Assembly: GCA_964603125.1 (NCBI GenBank)
Contig: CAZRUA010000061.1
Span: forward strand, 1-21,078
DNA length: 21,078 nucleotides
Origin: CAZRUA01 sp964603125
GTDB lineage: Bacteria > Bacteroidota > Bacteroidia > B-17B0 > Aurantibacillaceae
Direction of reading: 5' to 3'
Position 1 is the stretch's first letter. Each line of letters opens with the position of its first letter. Both the position numbers and the translations under genes were made by a program. This document shows, piece by piece, positions 1 to 6,417 of the stretch. The notes under the pieces are model-generated. The model was not told where the DNA came from. It did no database searches and saw nothing but the letters and a program-made list of their open reading frames with translations.

Positions 1-1
1 T

Positions 2-985
2 AATGTTCACGAGCTGAATTCAAATATTTACCGTGATAGCTCTTACTATAACAAGCGCGAAATGCAGCTTAAATCAGGGGATATAACTTATGGAGGTTCT
101 GGACAAACGGAATTAATAAATCTAGCACAAAAACCTGTTTTGTTGACTGGAGATACCGTTGCTCCTCAGTTGCGTATCCGTTTAAAAAGTAATTTGTTGG
201 ATGCAATCATTAATGATTCAACAAAGATGAGTAGTACTTCAACCTTTCAATCAAACTTTAAAGGTGTCCGTATTACTACTGAATCTTCAATGATTCCAAG
301 CCCAGATGCAGGAGGATTGTATTACATCGATATGAATTCGGCTCAAACTAAAATGACATTGTATTATCATATTTCAGGAAACACAACTTTAAAAACATTT
401 GATTTCCCAATAGGAACCAATTCAGCGTATTTTATGAATGTAAAGCATGATTATGCTGTAGCAACTCCTGAGCTTTATAATCAAGTAAAAACAAACCCAA
501 CAACATCATTGGGGCAAACTCGTTATTTTTTACAAGGGCTTGGAGGTTTAAGAGCTAAAATTGATTTTCCTAAATTGAGTCATTATAAAGATTCAGGTTC
601 TGTTGCAATTAACAAAGCAGAATTGGTTGTAAATGTTGAGCAAGATCCTACATTCACTAATATTAGTAATTGGGCTTTACCAGCTCGTTTAAATTTGTAC
701 GCCGTTAATCAACAAGATGAAATTATATCTTTTTTACCCGATCAATTCTATAACGCCGAAGCTGTTGGTTTTGGAGGAAATTATAGTTCAGGTAATAAGC
801 AATATGTATTTAACATGCCTCGTACTTTCCAATATTTATTGGATCAAGGTGAAATTAAATCATTGTATATTTTTGTTCAAAACAGAAGTTTTAACCCTTC
901 TCGTGTTGTTTTAGCTGGAGAGGATAATGCTACTAGCCCAATTAAATTAAAGTTGTGGTACACCAAATTGTATCAAGATAAGTAG
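2..985 (+). CDS. DUF4270-type surface lipoprotein, C-terminal part (5' end outside window)
   Basis: The frame is open from base 2 with no stop, so the Met at 62 is internal and the gene begins before the window. About 327 residues are visible. The C-terminal stretch LYIFVQNRSFNPSRVVLAG followed by IKLKLWYTKL resembles the ending of DUF4270 proteins, which are exported Bacteroidota lipoproteins of unknown function. The family assignment is from memory of that ending. The visible part is beta-rich, with many Asn/Ser/Thr and no membrane segment, as expected for a surface or periplasmic protein; the signal peptide would lie upstream. The TAG stop is at 983-985 and the next gene starts 42 bases later on the same strand. 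Confidence 0.72.
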   Translation, partial: NVHELNSNIYRDSSYYNKREMQLKSGDITYGGSGQTELINLAQKPVLLTGDTVAPQLRIRLKSNLLDAIINDSTKMSSTSTFQSNFKGVRITTESSMIPSPDAGGLYYIDMNSAQTKMTLYYHISGNTTLKTFDFPIGTNSAYFMNVKHDYAVATPELYNQVKTNPTTSLGQTRYFLQGLGGLRAKIDFPKLSHYKDSGSVAINKAELVVNVEQDPTFTNISNWALPARLNLYAVNQQDEIISFLPDQFYNAEAVGFGGNYSSGNKQYVFNMPRTFQYLLDQGEIKSLYIFVQNRSFNPSRVVLAGEDNATSPIKLKLWYTKLYQDK

Positions 986-1027
986 AAGTTTGGCTTATAC
1001 TTTGCTATTTAAAACCAAAAATTACCA

Positions 1028-1654
1028 ATGAATAAAATCATTTTATTATTTGTATTTGTTTGCTTTTCTGTTTTGGCTAAGGCACAAATTAAGTTAGAAC
1101 AATTAGATACCTTAAAATTACCGAAAGAAATAAAGTATAAAGGCAAAATTAAAACCGCTGTTAGTTTTACTGATAAAGCCGGAAAGCATATTGTAATTAC
1201 TACTGAAACAGGAATTATGCCTGGTAATATTGCTGATAACGAAGATAATAAAACAGCTGAGTTGTATGCTTATCATTATGTTTACAAAGGCGATTCATTA
1301 AAACAAACATGGAAAATAACTGATTTTATTAAGGATTGCATGCTTGATATGCAAGTATCTTTTTTGAAGAACACTTTTGTGGTTACTGATTTAAACAAAG
1401 ATGGAGAGGCTGAAATTTGGGTGATGTATAGCCTAGGTTGTAGAGGGGATGTTGGACCATATGATTTAAAATTAATTATGTACCAAGGAAATAAAAAACA
1501 CGCAATGCGTGGAACAGTGCGTGTAAAAACTGGCGAAAATCACTATGAAGGTGGTGAGTTTAAATTTGATAAAGCCTTTAACGAAGCTTCAAAGGAAATT
1601 AGAGATTACGCCCAAAAGCTATGGGAAAAGAATAAGCTCGAAAAAAACGATTAA
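1028..1654 (+). CDS. secreted protein with a calcium-loop-like DxNxDGxxE motif
   Basis: A 208-residue protein. Residues 1-20 form a clear signal peptide (MNKIILLFVF start, AKAQ end), so it is exported. Residues 121-131 read DLNKDGEAEIW, an Asp-rich loop like those of FG-GAP/VCBS or EF-hand calcium sites, followed by a single Cys in GCRGD and by LKLIMYQGNKK. This central pattern resembles a Bacteroidota family that databases tie, rather loosely, to surface polysaccharide biosynthesis (the M949_RS01915 type). That match is from memory and the functional label is weak. No enzyme motif is visible. It follows the DUF4270 gene by 42 bases and may share its transcript. Confidence 0.72.
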   Translation: MNKIILLFVFVCFSVLAKAQIKLEQLDTLKLPKEIKYKGKIKTAVSFTDKAGKHIVITTETGIMPGNIADNEDNKTAELYAYHYVYKGDSLKQTWKITDFIKDCMLDMQVSFLKNTFVVTDLNKDGEAEIWVMYSLGCRGDVGPYDLKLIMYQGNKKHAMRGTVRVKTGENHYEGGEFKFDKAFNEASKEIRDYAQKLWEKNKLEKND

Positions 1655-1656
1655 AT

Positions 1657-1677
1657 GGCTTTGTTAGCCTGCTTTTT
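1657..1677 (+). terminator. weak possible terminator
   Basis: GGCT-TTGTT-AGCC forms a 4-bp stem at 1657-1669, followed after three bases by TTTTT (1673-1677). It lies immediately after the secreted-protein stop. The stem is short, so this is only a candidate. Confidence 0.3.
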
Positions 1678-1814
1678 CTTATCAAAACGCCTATTTTTAT
1701 TTAAAACAGTATATAATTAGTAAATCTGAGCTAAAAAACGGTTTTTTTGCTAGAATTCAATAGTTTTAAATATTTGATTTTCAGTAATTTAAATGGATTA
1801 CTTTTTATGAATTA

Positions 1815-1850
1815 AATCCAGCGATTCAAAAGCTCAATTCAGCGATAAAA
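1815..1850. repeat. helically phased direct repeats upstream of the gdhA promoter
   Basis: Two 15-base copies of AATYCAGCGATWMAA lie at 1815-1829 and 1836-1850. They share 12 of 15 positions, including CAGCGAT exactly, and are offset by 21 bases (two helical turns). They end about 24 bases before the -7 box of gdhA, where an activator dimer or tandem monomers could bind. The regulatory role is inferred. Confidence 0.42.
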
Positions 1851-1873
1851 TTTCCCTTATTTTAATAAATTGT

Positions 1874-1881
1874 TACCTTTG
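1874..1881 (+). promoter_or_regulatory. gdhA -7 promoter element
   Basis: TACCTTTG matches the Bacteroidota -7 consensus TAnnTTTG exactly. The -33 region (about 1851-1853, TTT) is only a partial match. The start would be near 1887, giving a leader of about 55 bases. The leader contains a small TGCG-GAAATG-CGCA hairpin and ends in an A-rich stretch before the ATG. Apart from this promoter and the direct repeats, I see nothing in the 288-base gap 1655-1942. Confidence 0.65.
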
Positions 1882-1942
1882 CGCTCAAATTTTTGTGCGG
1901 AAATGCGCAGAATAAACAAAAACTAACCACAAAAAAAACACT

Positions 1943-3217
1943 ATGTCTACACAAACTGCAAATGCACCTGTAGCTCATGAAAGTATGTTCGATGCTGTTT
2001 TAGCACGACTTGACGCGGCAGCAAAGTTAATGAACCTTTCAGAAGAAGTAAATCAAATTTTACGTAACCCTAAAAAATTAGTAAAAGTTAGCTTACCCGT
2101 TGTTTTAGATAATGGTAAAGTTGAAGTTTTTGAAGGATATCGTTGTGTACATTCAACAGTATTAGGTCCATCTAAAGGTGGTATCCGTTATGCAATGGAT
2201 GTTAACCAAGATGAAGTTATGGCTTTATCTGCTTGGATGAGTTTTAAATGTGCAGTTGCTAACTTGCCTTATGGCGGTGGTAAAGGTGGTATTAAATGCG
2301 ATCCTCGTAAAATGAGTGTTGGTGAATTAGAGCGTTTAACTCGTGCATATACACGTGCATTAGTTGATGTTTTTGGTGTAAACAGAGATATTCCAGCTCC
2401 AGATATGGGAACAAGCGGAAGAGAAATGGCTTGGTTATTAGATGAGTATAATAAAATAGTTGGAGAAGATTCTCCAGGCGTTACTACTGGTAAGCCAATT
2501 GTATTAGGTGGTTCATTAGGTCGTGATGCTGCTACTGGTCGTGGTGTAATGATTTCAACTTTATGTGCTCTTAAAAAATTAGGATTAAATCCTAAAGAAG
2601 TTACTGCAGCTGTTCAAGGTTTTGGTAATGTTGGTTCACATGCAGCTCGTTTATTAAACGAACAAGGTATTAAAGTTTGCGCAATAGGCGACCACACAGC
2701 TACTATTTGGAACGAAAAAGGTATTGATATTAAAGCTGCATTAGAGTTTGTGAAAACAAATGGTAATGTATTAAAAGGCTTTACCGGCGGAGTTGAAATT
2801 AAAGCATCTGAATTATTAACTGCTAATGTTGATGTTTTGGTGCCAGCAGCTTTACAAAATGTAATTACTGAAGAAATTGCAGGTAATATTAAAGCAAAAT
2901 TAATTATTGAAGGTGCTAACGGACCAACAACTCCTGAGGCTGATGCAATTTTAGCTGATAAAAAGGTTGTTGTTGTGCCAGATATTTTAGCAAATGGTGG
3001 TGGTGTAACAGTATCTTACTTTGAGTGGGTACAAAACAAAATGGGTTACTACTGGCCAGAAGCTGAAGTAAATCAAAAACATGATTTAAGCATGGAAACA
3101 GCTTTTGAAAATGTTTGGAATAATGCACAGCACTACAAAACAACAATGCGTATTGGTGCATACATTACAGCTTTGCAAAAAATTGAGCAAGGCGTTAAAT
3201 TAAAAGGAAACTATTAG
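1943..3217 (+). CDS. gdhA: glutamate dehydrogenase (Glu/Leu/Phe/Val family)
   Basis: A 424-residue cytoplasmic enzyme interconverting glutamate and 2-oxoglutarate plus ammonia with a nicotinamide cofactor. Length is normal for the hexameric 45-48 kDa class. The substrate domain has GPSKGGIRY (75-83), PYGGGKGGI (109-117) with the substrate lysine K114, and PAPDMGT (151-157) with the catalytic aspartate D154. The nucleotide domain has the Rossmann motif QGFGNVG (225-231). The C-terminal ANGGGVTVSYFEWVQN is also typical. Glutamate specificity rather than leucine or phenylalanine is inferred from close overall resemblance to GDH. I cannot settle NAD versus NADP. The first ATG follows an A-rich leader typical of this phylum. 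The gene appears monocistronic: its own promoter precedes it and a strong terminator follows. Confidence 0.95.
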   Translation: MSTQTANAPVAHESMFDAVLARLDAAAKLMNLSEEVNQILRNPKKLVKVSLPVVLDNGKVEVFEGYRCVHSTVLGPSKGGIRYAMDVNQDEVMALSAWMSFKCAVANLPYGGGKGGIKCDPRKMSVGELERLTRAYTRALVDVFGVNRDIPAPDMGTSGREMAWLLDEYNKIVGEDSPGVTTGKPIVLGGSLGRDAATGRGVMISTLCALKKLGLNPKEVTAAVQGFGNVGSHAARLLNEQGIKVCAIGDHTATIWNEKGIDIKAALEFVKTNGNVLKGFTGGVEIKASELLTANVDVLVPAALQNVITEEIAGNIKAKLIIEGANGPTTPEADAILADKKVVVVPDILANGGGVTVSYFEWVQNKMGYYWPEAEVNQKHDLSMETAFENVWNNAQHYKTTMRIGAYITALQKIEQGVKLKGNY

Positions 3218-3233
3218 TAATGTAGATTTAAGA

Positions 3234-3256
3234 ATTCAGAATGACGAATTCTGAAT
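3234..3256. repeat. 9-bp inverted repeat after gdhA
   Basis: ATTCAGAAT (3234-3242), loop GACGA, ATTCTGAAT (3248-3256): a perfect 9-bp stem that starts 16 bases after the gdhA stop and just before the main terminator hairpin. No U-run follows, so it may stabilise the mRNA 3' end rather than terminate. Confidence 0.6.
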
Positions 3257-3263
3257 GGGTATT

Positions 3264-3298
3264 AAAAGGGAAGAACAGAAATGTTTTTCCCTTTTTTG
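3264..3298 (+). terminator. strong intrinsic terminator of gdhA
   Basis: Positions 3264-3277 pair with 3282-3295 in a 14-bp stem (one G-T wobble) closed by a GAAA tetraloop (3278-3281), ending in six T (3292-3297). The left arm is preceded by few A residues, so it mainly acts on the + strand. Confidence 0.85.
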
Positions 3299-3301
3299 TT
3301 T

Positions 3302-3309
3302 TATATTTG
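3302..3309 (+). promoter_or_regulatory. -7 promoter element of the 115-residue orphan gene
   Basis: TATATTTG is an exact TAnnTTTG match, 16 bases before the ATG at 3326 and immediately after the gdhA terminator. No good -33 TTG is seen at the right distance. Confidence 0.5.
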
Positions 3310-3325
3310 ATTAAGTTTAAATTCT

Positions 3326-3673
3326 ATGATTAAGGATACTTCCCTTGTGAAATTTTCTCTTTGGCTGATATGTAAAAGTAGCCTTGAGGAAATAGTTACT
3401 ATTCTTTCCGAAAAATTTGATTTGGAATTTTCAGTAGAAGAATCAGATAGTTCCATAGATACTGACACTTACAAAGTATTCTTCGATGGAAAAAGAATAA
3501 GTATATCCTACATGAAACAGGAAAATGGTTTTAATTACTATCGACTAACCGGTTCTTATCGAAGTTATTCACCTAACGCGGAAGATCAGTCGGAAGAAGC
3601 TGCGGAATTTTTCTCCCAAATATTGCCTTGTGAAGTTATGTCAATTGAAAAATATAGACTGAGTAAGTATTAA
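3326..3673 (+). CDS. hypothetical protein, 115 residues
   Basis: I do not recognise the family. The product is small, acidic and soluble-looking: no signal peptide, no membrane segment. An N-terminal hydrophobic strand/helix (VKFSLWLICKSSLEEIVTIL) is followed by an alternating beta pattern (YKVFFDGKRISISYM) and an acidic stretch around residues 86-92. The size, single domain and acidic character would fit an immunity-type or small adaptor protein, but nothing in the context supports that. An exact -7 box sits 16 bases upstream and the gdhA terminator precedes it, so it begins its own transcript. Confidence 0.65.
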   Translation: MIKDTSLVKFSLWLICKSSLEEIVTILSEKFDLEFSVEESDSSIDTDTYKVFFDGKRISISYMKQENGFNYYRLTGSYRSYSPNAEDQSEEAAEFFSQILPCEVMSIEKYRLSKY

Positions 3674-3754
3674 GCTTTTGGACTAGTCAAACAAGAGAGT
3701 GAAGTATAAATTAATTGTATTTGTTTACGATAATATTAAAATGACTTGATGTAA

Positions 3755-4333
3755 ATGCGGAAAATAAATTTTAATAAATGGTACACTTATGTGATTCTTT
3801 TCAGCCCTATAATTTTTGCGTGGTTTATTGCTAGACATCCTATTTTGCAAAGCATAAGTTATGGCACAAAACAAGCAATTACTTTTGTTTTGGTAAATGT
3901 GGAAATTAGTAGTTTATATTTGCTCCAGCTTTATTTTGCATACCATATTCTTCAACTATTGAATAAAAAGGCTGTTTTATTCTATATTAATAATTTTCCA
4001 ATATTGGTTTTTTATTTGATTCTTTTAGTTTGGGTTCTATGGCATATTCCTGATTATAGCAGAATGGCAGAAACGCCAGAAAGGAAGGATAAAGAATTGG
4101 ATTTAATGAGTTATATTTTGATAATTCTGTTTTTTTATGGACTCGTAAATTTCTTGTTAATTAATAATTTATCTATTCGTTATTTTCTGAAATCGGCTAA
4201 TACAGAATTAAAGCAAAATCTTATTGATGAATATTTTAATCCAATGAAAAGAATTGTAAGAATTTCTATTGGAATTATTATTTTTATGATAGGTTATTCA
4301 GTTGTTAATTTTTATGTTAATCATGAACTTTAA
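3755..4333 (+). CDS. integral membrane protein, about five helices, unknown family
   Basis: A 192-residue, very hydrophobic protein. Likely membrane segments are at about 10-27, 41-68, 74-97, 117-137 and 167-187. A charged loop near 102-116 (AETPERKDKELD) separates helices 3 and 4. There are no conserved catalytic or transport motifs that I recognise. The gene begins 81 bases after the previous stop, and the DUF1801 gene follows after 20 bases, so the two are probably co-transcribed. Base composition is in line with the neighbours. Confidence 0.7.
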   Translation: MRKINFNKWYTYVILFSPIIFAWFIARHPILQSISYGTKQAITFVLVNVEISSLYLLQLYFAYHILQLLNKKAVLFYINNFPILVFYLILLVWVLWHIPDYSRMAETPERKDKELDLMSYILIILFFYGLVNFLLINNLSIRYFLKSANTELKQNLIDEYFNPMKRIVRISIGIIIFMIGYSVVNFYVNHEL

Positions 4334-4353
4334 TAATTTTAATAAGAATAAAT

Positions 4354-4719
4354 ATGAAATCATCATTTAAAAATATCGACGAGTACATTGCAGGTTTTCC
4401 AAAAGAAACACAAGAACTCTTGGAGCAAGTTCGAACTACTATTCAAAAAGCCTCGCCTAAGGCAACTGAAGATATTAAATACGCTATGCCAACATTTGTG
4501 TTAAACGGGAATTTGGTTCATTTTGCAGGTTATAAAAACCACATTGGCTTTTATCCAACGCCATCTGGCATTAAAGCTTTTGAAAAAGAAATCTCTAAGT
4601 ATGTTTGGGCAAAAGGCTCGGTTCAGTTTCCAATTGATAAGCCAATGCCATTAACATTAATTACCAAAATTGTTAAATTTCGTACCAAAGAGAATTTAGA
4701 AAAAGTGAAGAAGAAATAA
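4354..4719 (+). CDS. DUF1801 (YdhG-like) domain protein
   Basis: A 121-residue single-domain cytoplasmic protein matching the DUF1801 pattern: FKNIDEYIAGFPKETQELLE at the N-terminus, then a central IKYAMPTFVLNGNLVHFAGY and KNHIGFYPTPSGIKAF. The C-terminus is basic (ENLEKVKKK). The family is widespread and its biochemical role is not established. Length is usual for the family. The ATG at 4354 lies in an A-rich context 20 bases after the membrane protein gene. Confidence 0.88.
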   Translation: MKSSFKNIDEYIAGFPKETQELLEQVRTTIQKASPKATEDIKYAMPTFVLNGNLVHFAGYKNHIGFYPTPSGIKAFEKEISKYVWAKGSVQFPIDKPMPLTLITKIVKFRTKENLEKVKKK

Positions 4720-4755
4720 TGCTTTTTGCGCGAAATCCTTATATTTATAATAAAT

Positions 4756-5892
4756 ATGGCGAAGCATTTCTTTTTTATTTTATTGTTTTTCAGTTTGAGT
4801 TTTTATGCACAAACAAATCCGTCATACGGAAATGAGAAAGCTGTTACCATAAATGGTTTGAGTTTTGATGCTATGGAGCCGCACCTGTCGGCTGATGGAA
4901 ATGCTTTATTTTTTAACAGTTTAAATAATGGAATCAATACTAGTTTGTATTATGCTGGTAAAGTAAATGATAGTACATTTAATTTTATCGGTTTGGTACC
5001 TATAGTAAATCAAACGGTAACGCCACGTTTAGATGGAGTTGCTTCGCTGGATTCAGCAAATAATTTTTATTGGGTTTCTACCCGTAATTTACCGAATGAG
5101 AATTTACATCGTATTCGCTTTTTAACAAGTAGCTATACAAACTACGGCCTGGTATATGGCGATTTTTATTCTTTTGGCCCTGGTAAATTAATTATGGACG
5201 CAGCTGTTAATTATCAAGGAGATAAACTAATTTATTGTAATGCCTATTTTAATAATTGTTTTGGAGGGGCACCTTGTGAAGCTTCCATGGGTATTGCCGA
5301 GAAGTTAAATGATTCAACTTTTAATAAAATGCCAACTAGTGATGCTTGGTTTTTAAACATTAATGATACAGTGAACTACATTGTTTATGCTCCTTTTTTA
5401 ACACAGGATGGATTAGAATTATTTTTTACCCGTTTGTTAAAAAATGGCTCTCAAACGGAGATAATGGTTGCTACACGTCCTGATGTGAATTCAGCTTTTG
5501 GAGCGCCTAGCTTACTAATTGGAAGTCCGGAAGTGTTGCCAGAAGCAGCTGCATTAACAAATGATAAAAGTAAAATGTATTACCACAAAAAAGTAGGAGC
5601 TACGTTTAAAATTTTTTATCGAGGACGTATTACCAACGTTGGATTGGGACAAATAAATGATAAGAATAGAATAGTTGTTTTTCCAAATCCTAGCAGTGAT
5701 TATATTAATGTTATGGGGGCTAAACAGACATTGAAAGCAATTTTGTATGATTGTTCTGGTAAAATGATAGTTCAAAAGGAAATTATGGGCGATACTCAAA
5801 TAGACCTAAGTAATTTTGAAAATGGCGCATATACTCTTTGTTTGCGCAATGCGGATAAAATAGAGTATGTTAAAATTTGTATTTTAAAGTAG
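4756..5892 (+). CDS. secreted WD40-like propeller protein with T9SS sorting domain
   Basis: An extracellular or surface protein of 378 residues. I place the start at the ATG at 4756, which gives a compact signal peptide (MAKHFFFILLFFSLSFYAQ). The frame extends up to a TTG at 4726, but that adds ten residues before the natural signal peptide. The body has PD40/WD40-like repeats (MEPHLSADGNALFF near residue 35, and APFLTQDGLELFFTR). From about residue 305 comes a type A T9SS C-terminal domain: VVFPNPSSDYINV, then LYDCSGKMIV and a final ENGAYTL segment. T9SS substrates cross the outer membrane and are cleaved and anchored at this domain. The cargo function is unknown; no enzyme motif is seen. 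It follows the DUF1801 gene by 36 bases. Confidence 0.85.
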   Translation: MAKHFFFILLFFSLSFYAQTNPSYGNEKAVTINGLSFDAMEPHLSADGNALFFNSLNNGINTSLYYAGKVNDSTFNFIGLVPIVNQTVTPRLDGVASLDSANNFYWVSTRNLPNENLHRIRFLTSSYTNYGLVYGDFYSFGPGKLIMDAAVNYQGDKLIYCNAYFNNCFGGAPCEASMGIAEKLNDSTFNKMPTSDAWFLNINDTVNYIVYAPFLTQDGLELFFTRLLKNGSQTEIMVATRPDVNSAFGAPSLLIGSPEVLPEAAALTNDKSKMYYHKKVGATFKIFYRGRITNVGLGQINDKNRIVVFPNPSSDYINVMGAKQTLKAILYDCSGKMIVQKEIMGDTQIDLSNFENGAYTLCLRNADKIEYVKICILK

Positions 5893-5901
5893 TACATTCT
5901 T

Positions 5902-6024
5902 ATGGCAACATATTATACACAAAACCTTTCAACTGAAGGTTTAACTGTTGAACAAGCAGTAGTTTTTTCGGTAGAAGCCGCAAAAAAAAATGGAATTGAA
6001 AGTAAACTAAATGAAAGCCTATAA
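5902..6024 (+). CDS. possible small protein, 40 residues, overlapping the cupin start
   Basis: ATG at 5902, TAA at 6022-6024. The product begins MATYYTQNLSTEGLTVEQ and ends NGIESKLNESL, with a plausible helix (VEQAVVFSVEAAKK) in the middle. It overlaps the first 14 bases of the cupin gene, and the cupin ATG lies inside it in another frame, an arrangement that favours translational coupling. An A9 run near 5981-5989 raises the possibility of a sequencing error. However, neither shifted frame joins the cupin: the +1 frame meets TAA just before the cupin ATG and the other meets TGA at once. I do not recognise the sequence. Confidence 0.4.
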   Translation: MATYYTQNLSTEGLTVEQAVVFSVEAAKKNGIESKLNESL

Positions 6025-6370
6025 ATTAATCAACATAAATGATACGGATTGCTCCTATATTGAAGGAACTATTCCTGATATGGAACATATAGATGCACAT
6101 CATTTTTTTTGCGCCACCACCTTCGAAAAATATCAATTAACAGCGCATCCAGCTCCACGCTATCAATTTGTTATCACTCTAAAAGGAAAGTTAAGATTTA
6201 CTGTTACTAATGGTGATTCATTTATTATAGAGCCTGGTATTGTTTTAGTGGCAAAGGATTTAAAGGGAGAAGGGCATACTTGGAAAATCTTGGACGGTGA
6301 GGAATGGCATCGTATTTACATAGTTCCCAAAGCAGATGCTGCTGATCATTTTGTTGCAAATGCTGAATAA
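6011..6370 (+). CDS. small cupin-fold protein
   Basis: A 119-residue single cupin domain. The segment HPAPRYQFVITLKGKLRFTV (about residues 45-64) stands where the first cupin motif is expected. GDSFIIEPGIVLVAKDLKGE followed by GHTW is the second motif. In the larger cupin family the first motif has a His-x-His pair and a Glu for metal. Here it is replaced by HPAPR, a pattern of a known small-cupin subgroup with the same GxGH segment, so metal binding may be altered. Function is unknown; related proteins are annotated only as cupins. The ATG at 6011 directly follows an in-frame TAA, so no longer start exists. The gene overlaps the 40-residue frame upstream. Confidence 0.8.
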   Translation: MKAYKLININDTDCSYIEGTIPDMEHIDAHHFFCATTFEKYQLTAHPAPRYQFVITLKGKLRFTVTNGDSFIIEPGIVLVAKDLKGEGHTWKILDGEEWHRIYIVPKADAADHFVANAE

Positions 6371-6396
6371 TCATTTTCTGTTTTAAGTTAAAATCT

Positions 6397-6404
6397 TATA
6401 TTTG
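6397..6404 (+). promoter_or_regulatory. -7 promoter element of the TPR-SpoIIE gene
   Basis: TATATTTG is an exact TAnnTTTG match, 13 bases before the ATG at 6418, predicting a very short leader of about 7 bases. The -33 region (TTTTCTG around 6374-6380) is imperfect. Confidence 0.6.
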
Positions 6405-6417
6405 TTTATAGCCTTTT

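Noticed and set aside
3218..3325. RNA gene in the gap after gdhA
   Set aside because: The structure is explained by a hairpin, a terminator and a promoter; no tRNA or known ncRNA pattern.
4726..4755. N-terminal extension of the T9SS propeller gene from a TTG at 4726
   Set aside because: It would add ten residues before a clear signal peptide that starts at the ATG at 4756.
5981..5989. Frameshift at the A9 tract joining the 40-residue frame to the cupin
   Set aside because: Neither shifted frame runs into the cupin frame without a stop (TAA directly before the cupin ATG, or TGA just after the tract).
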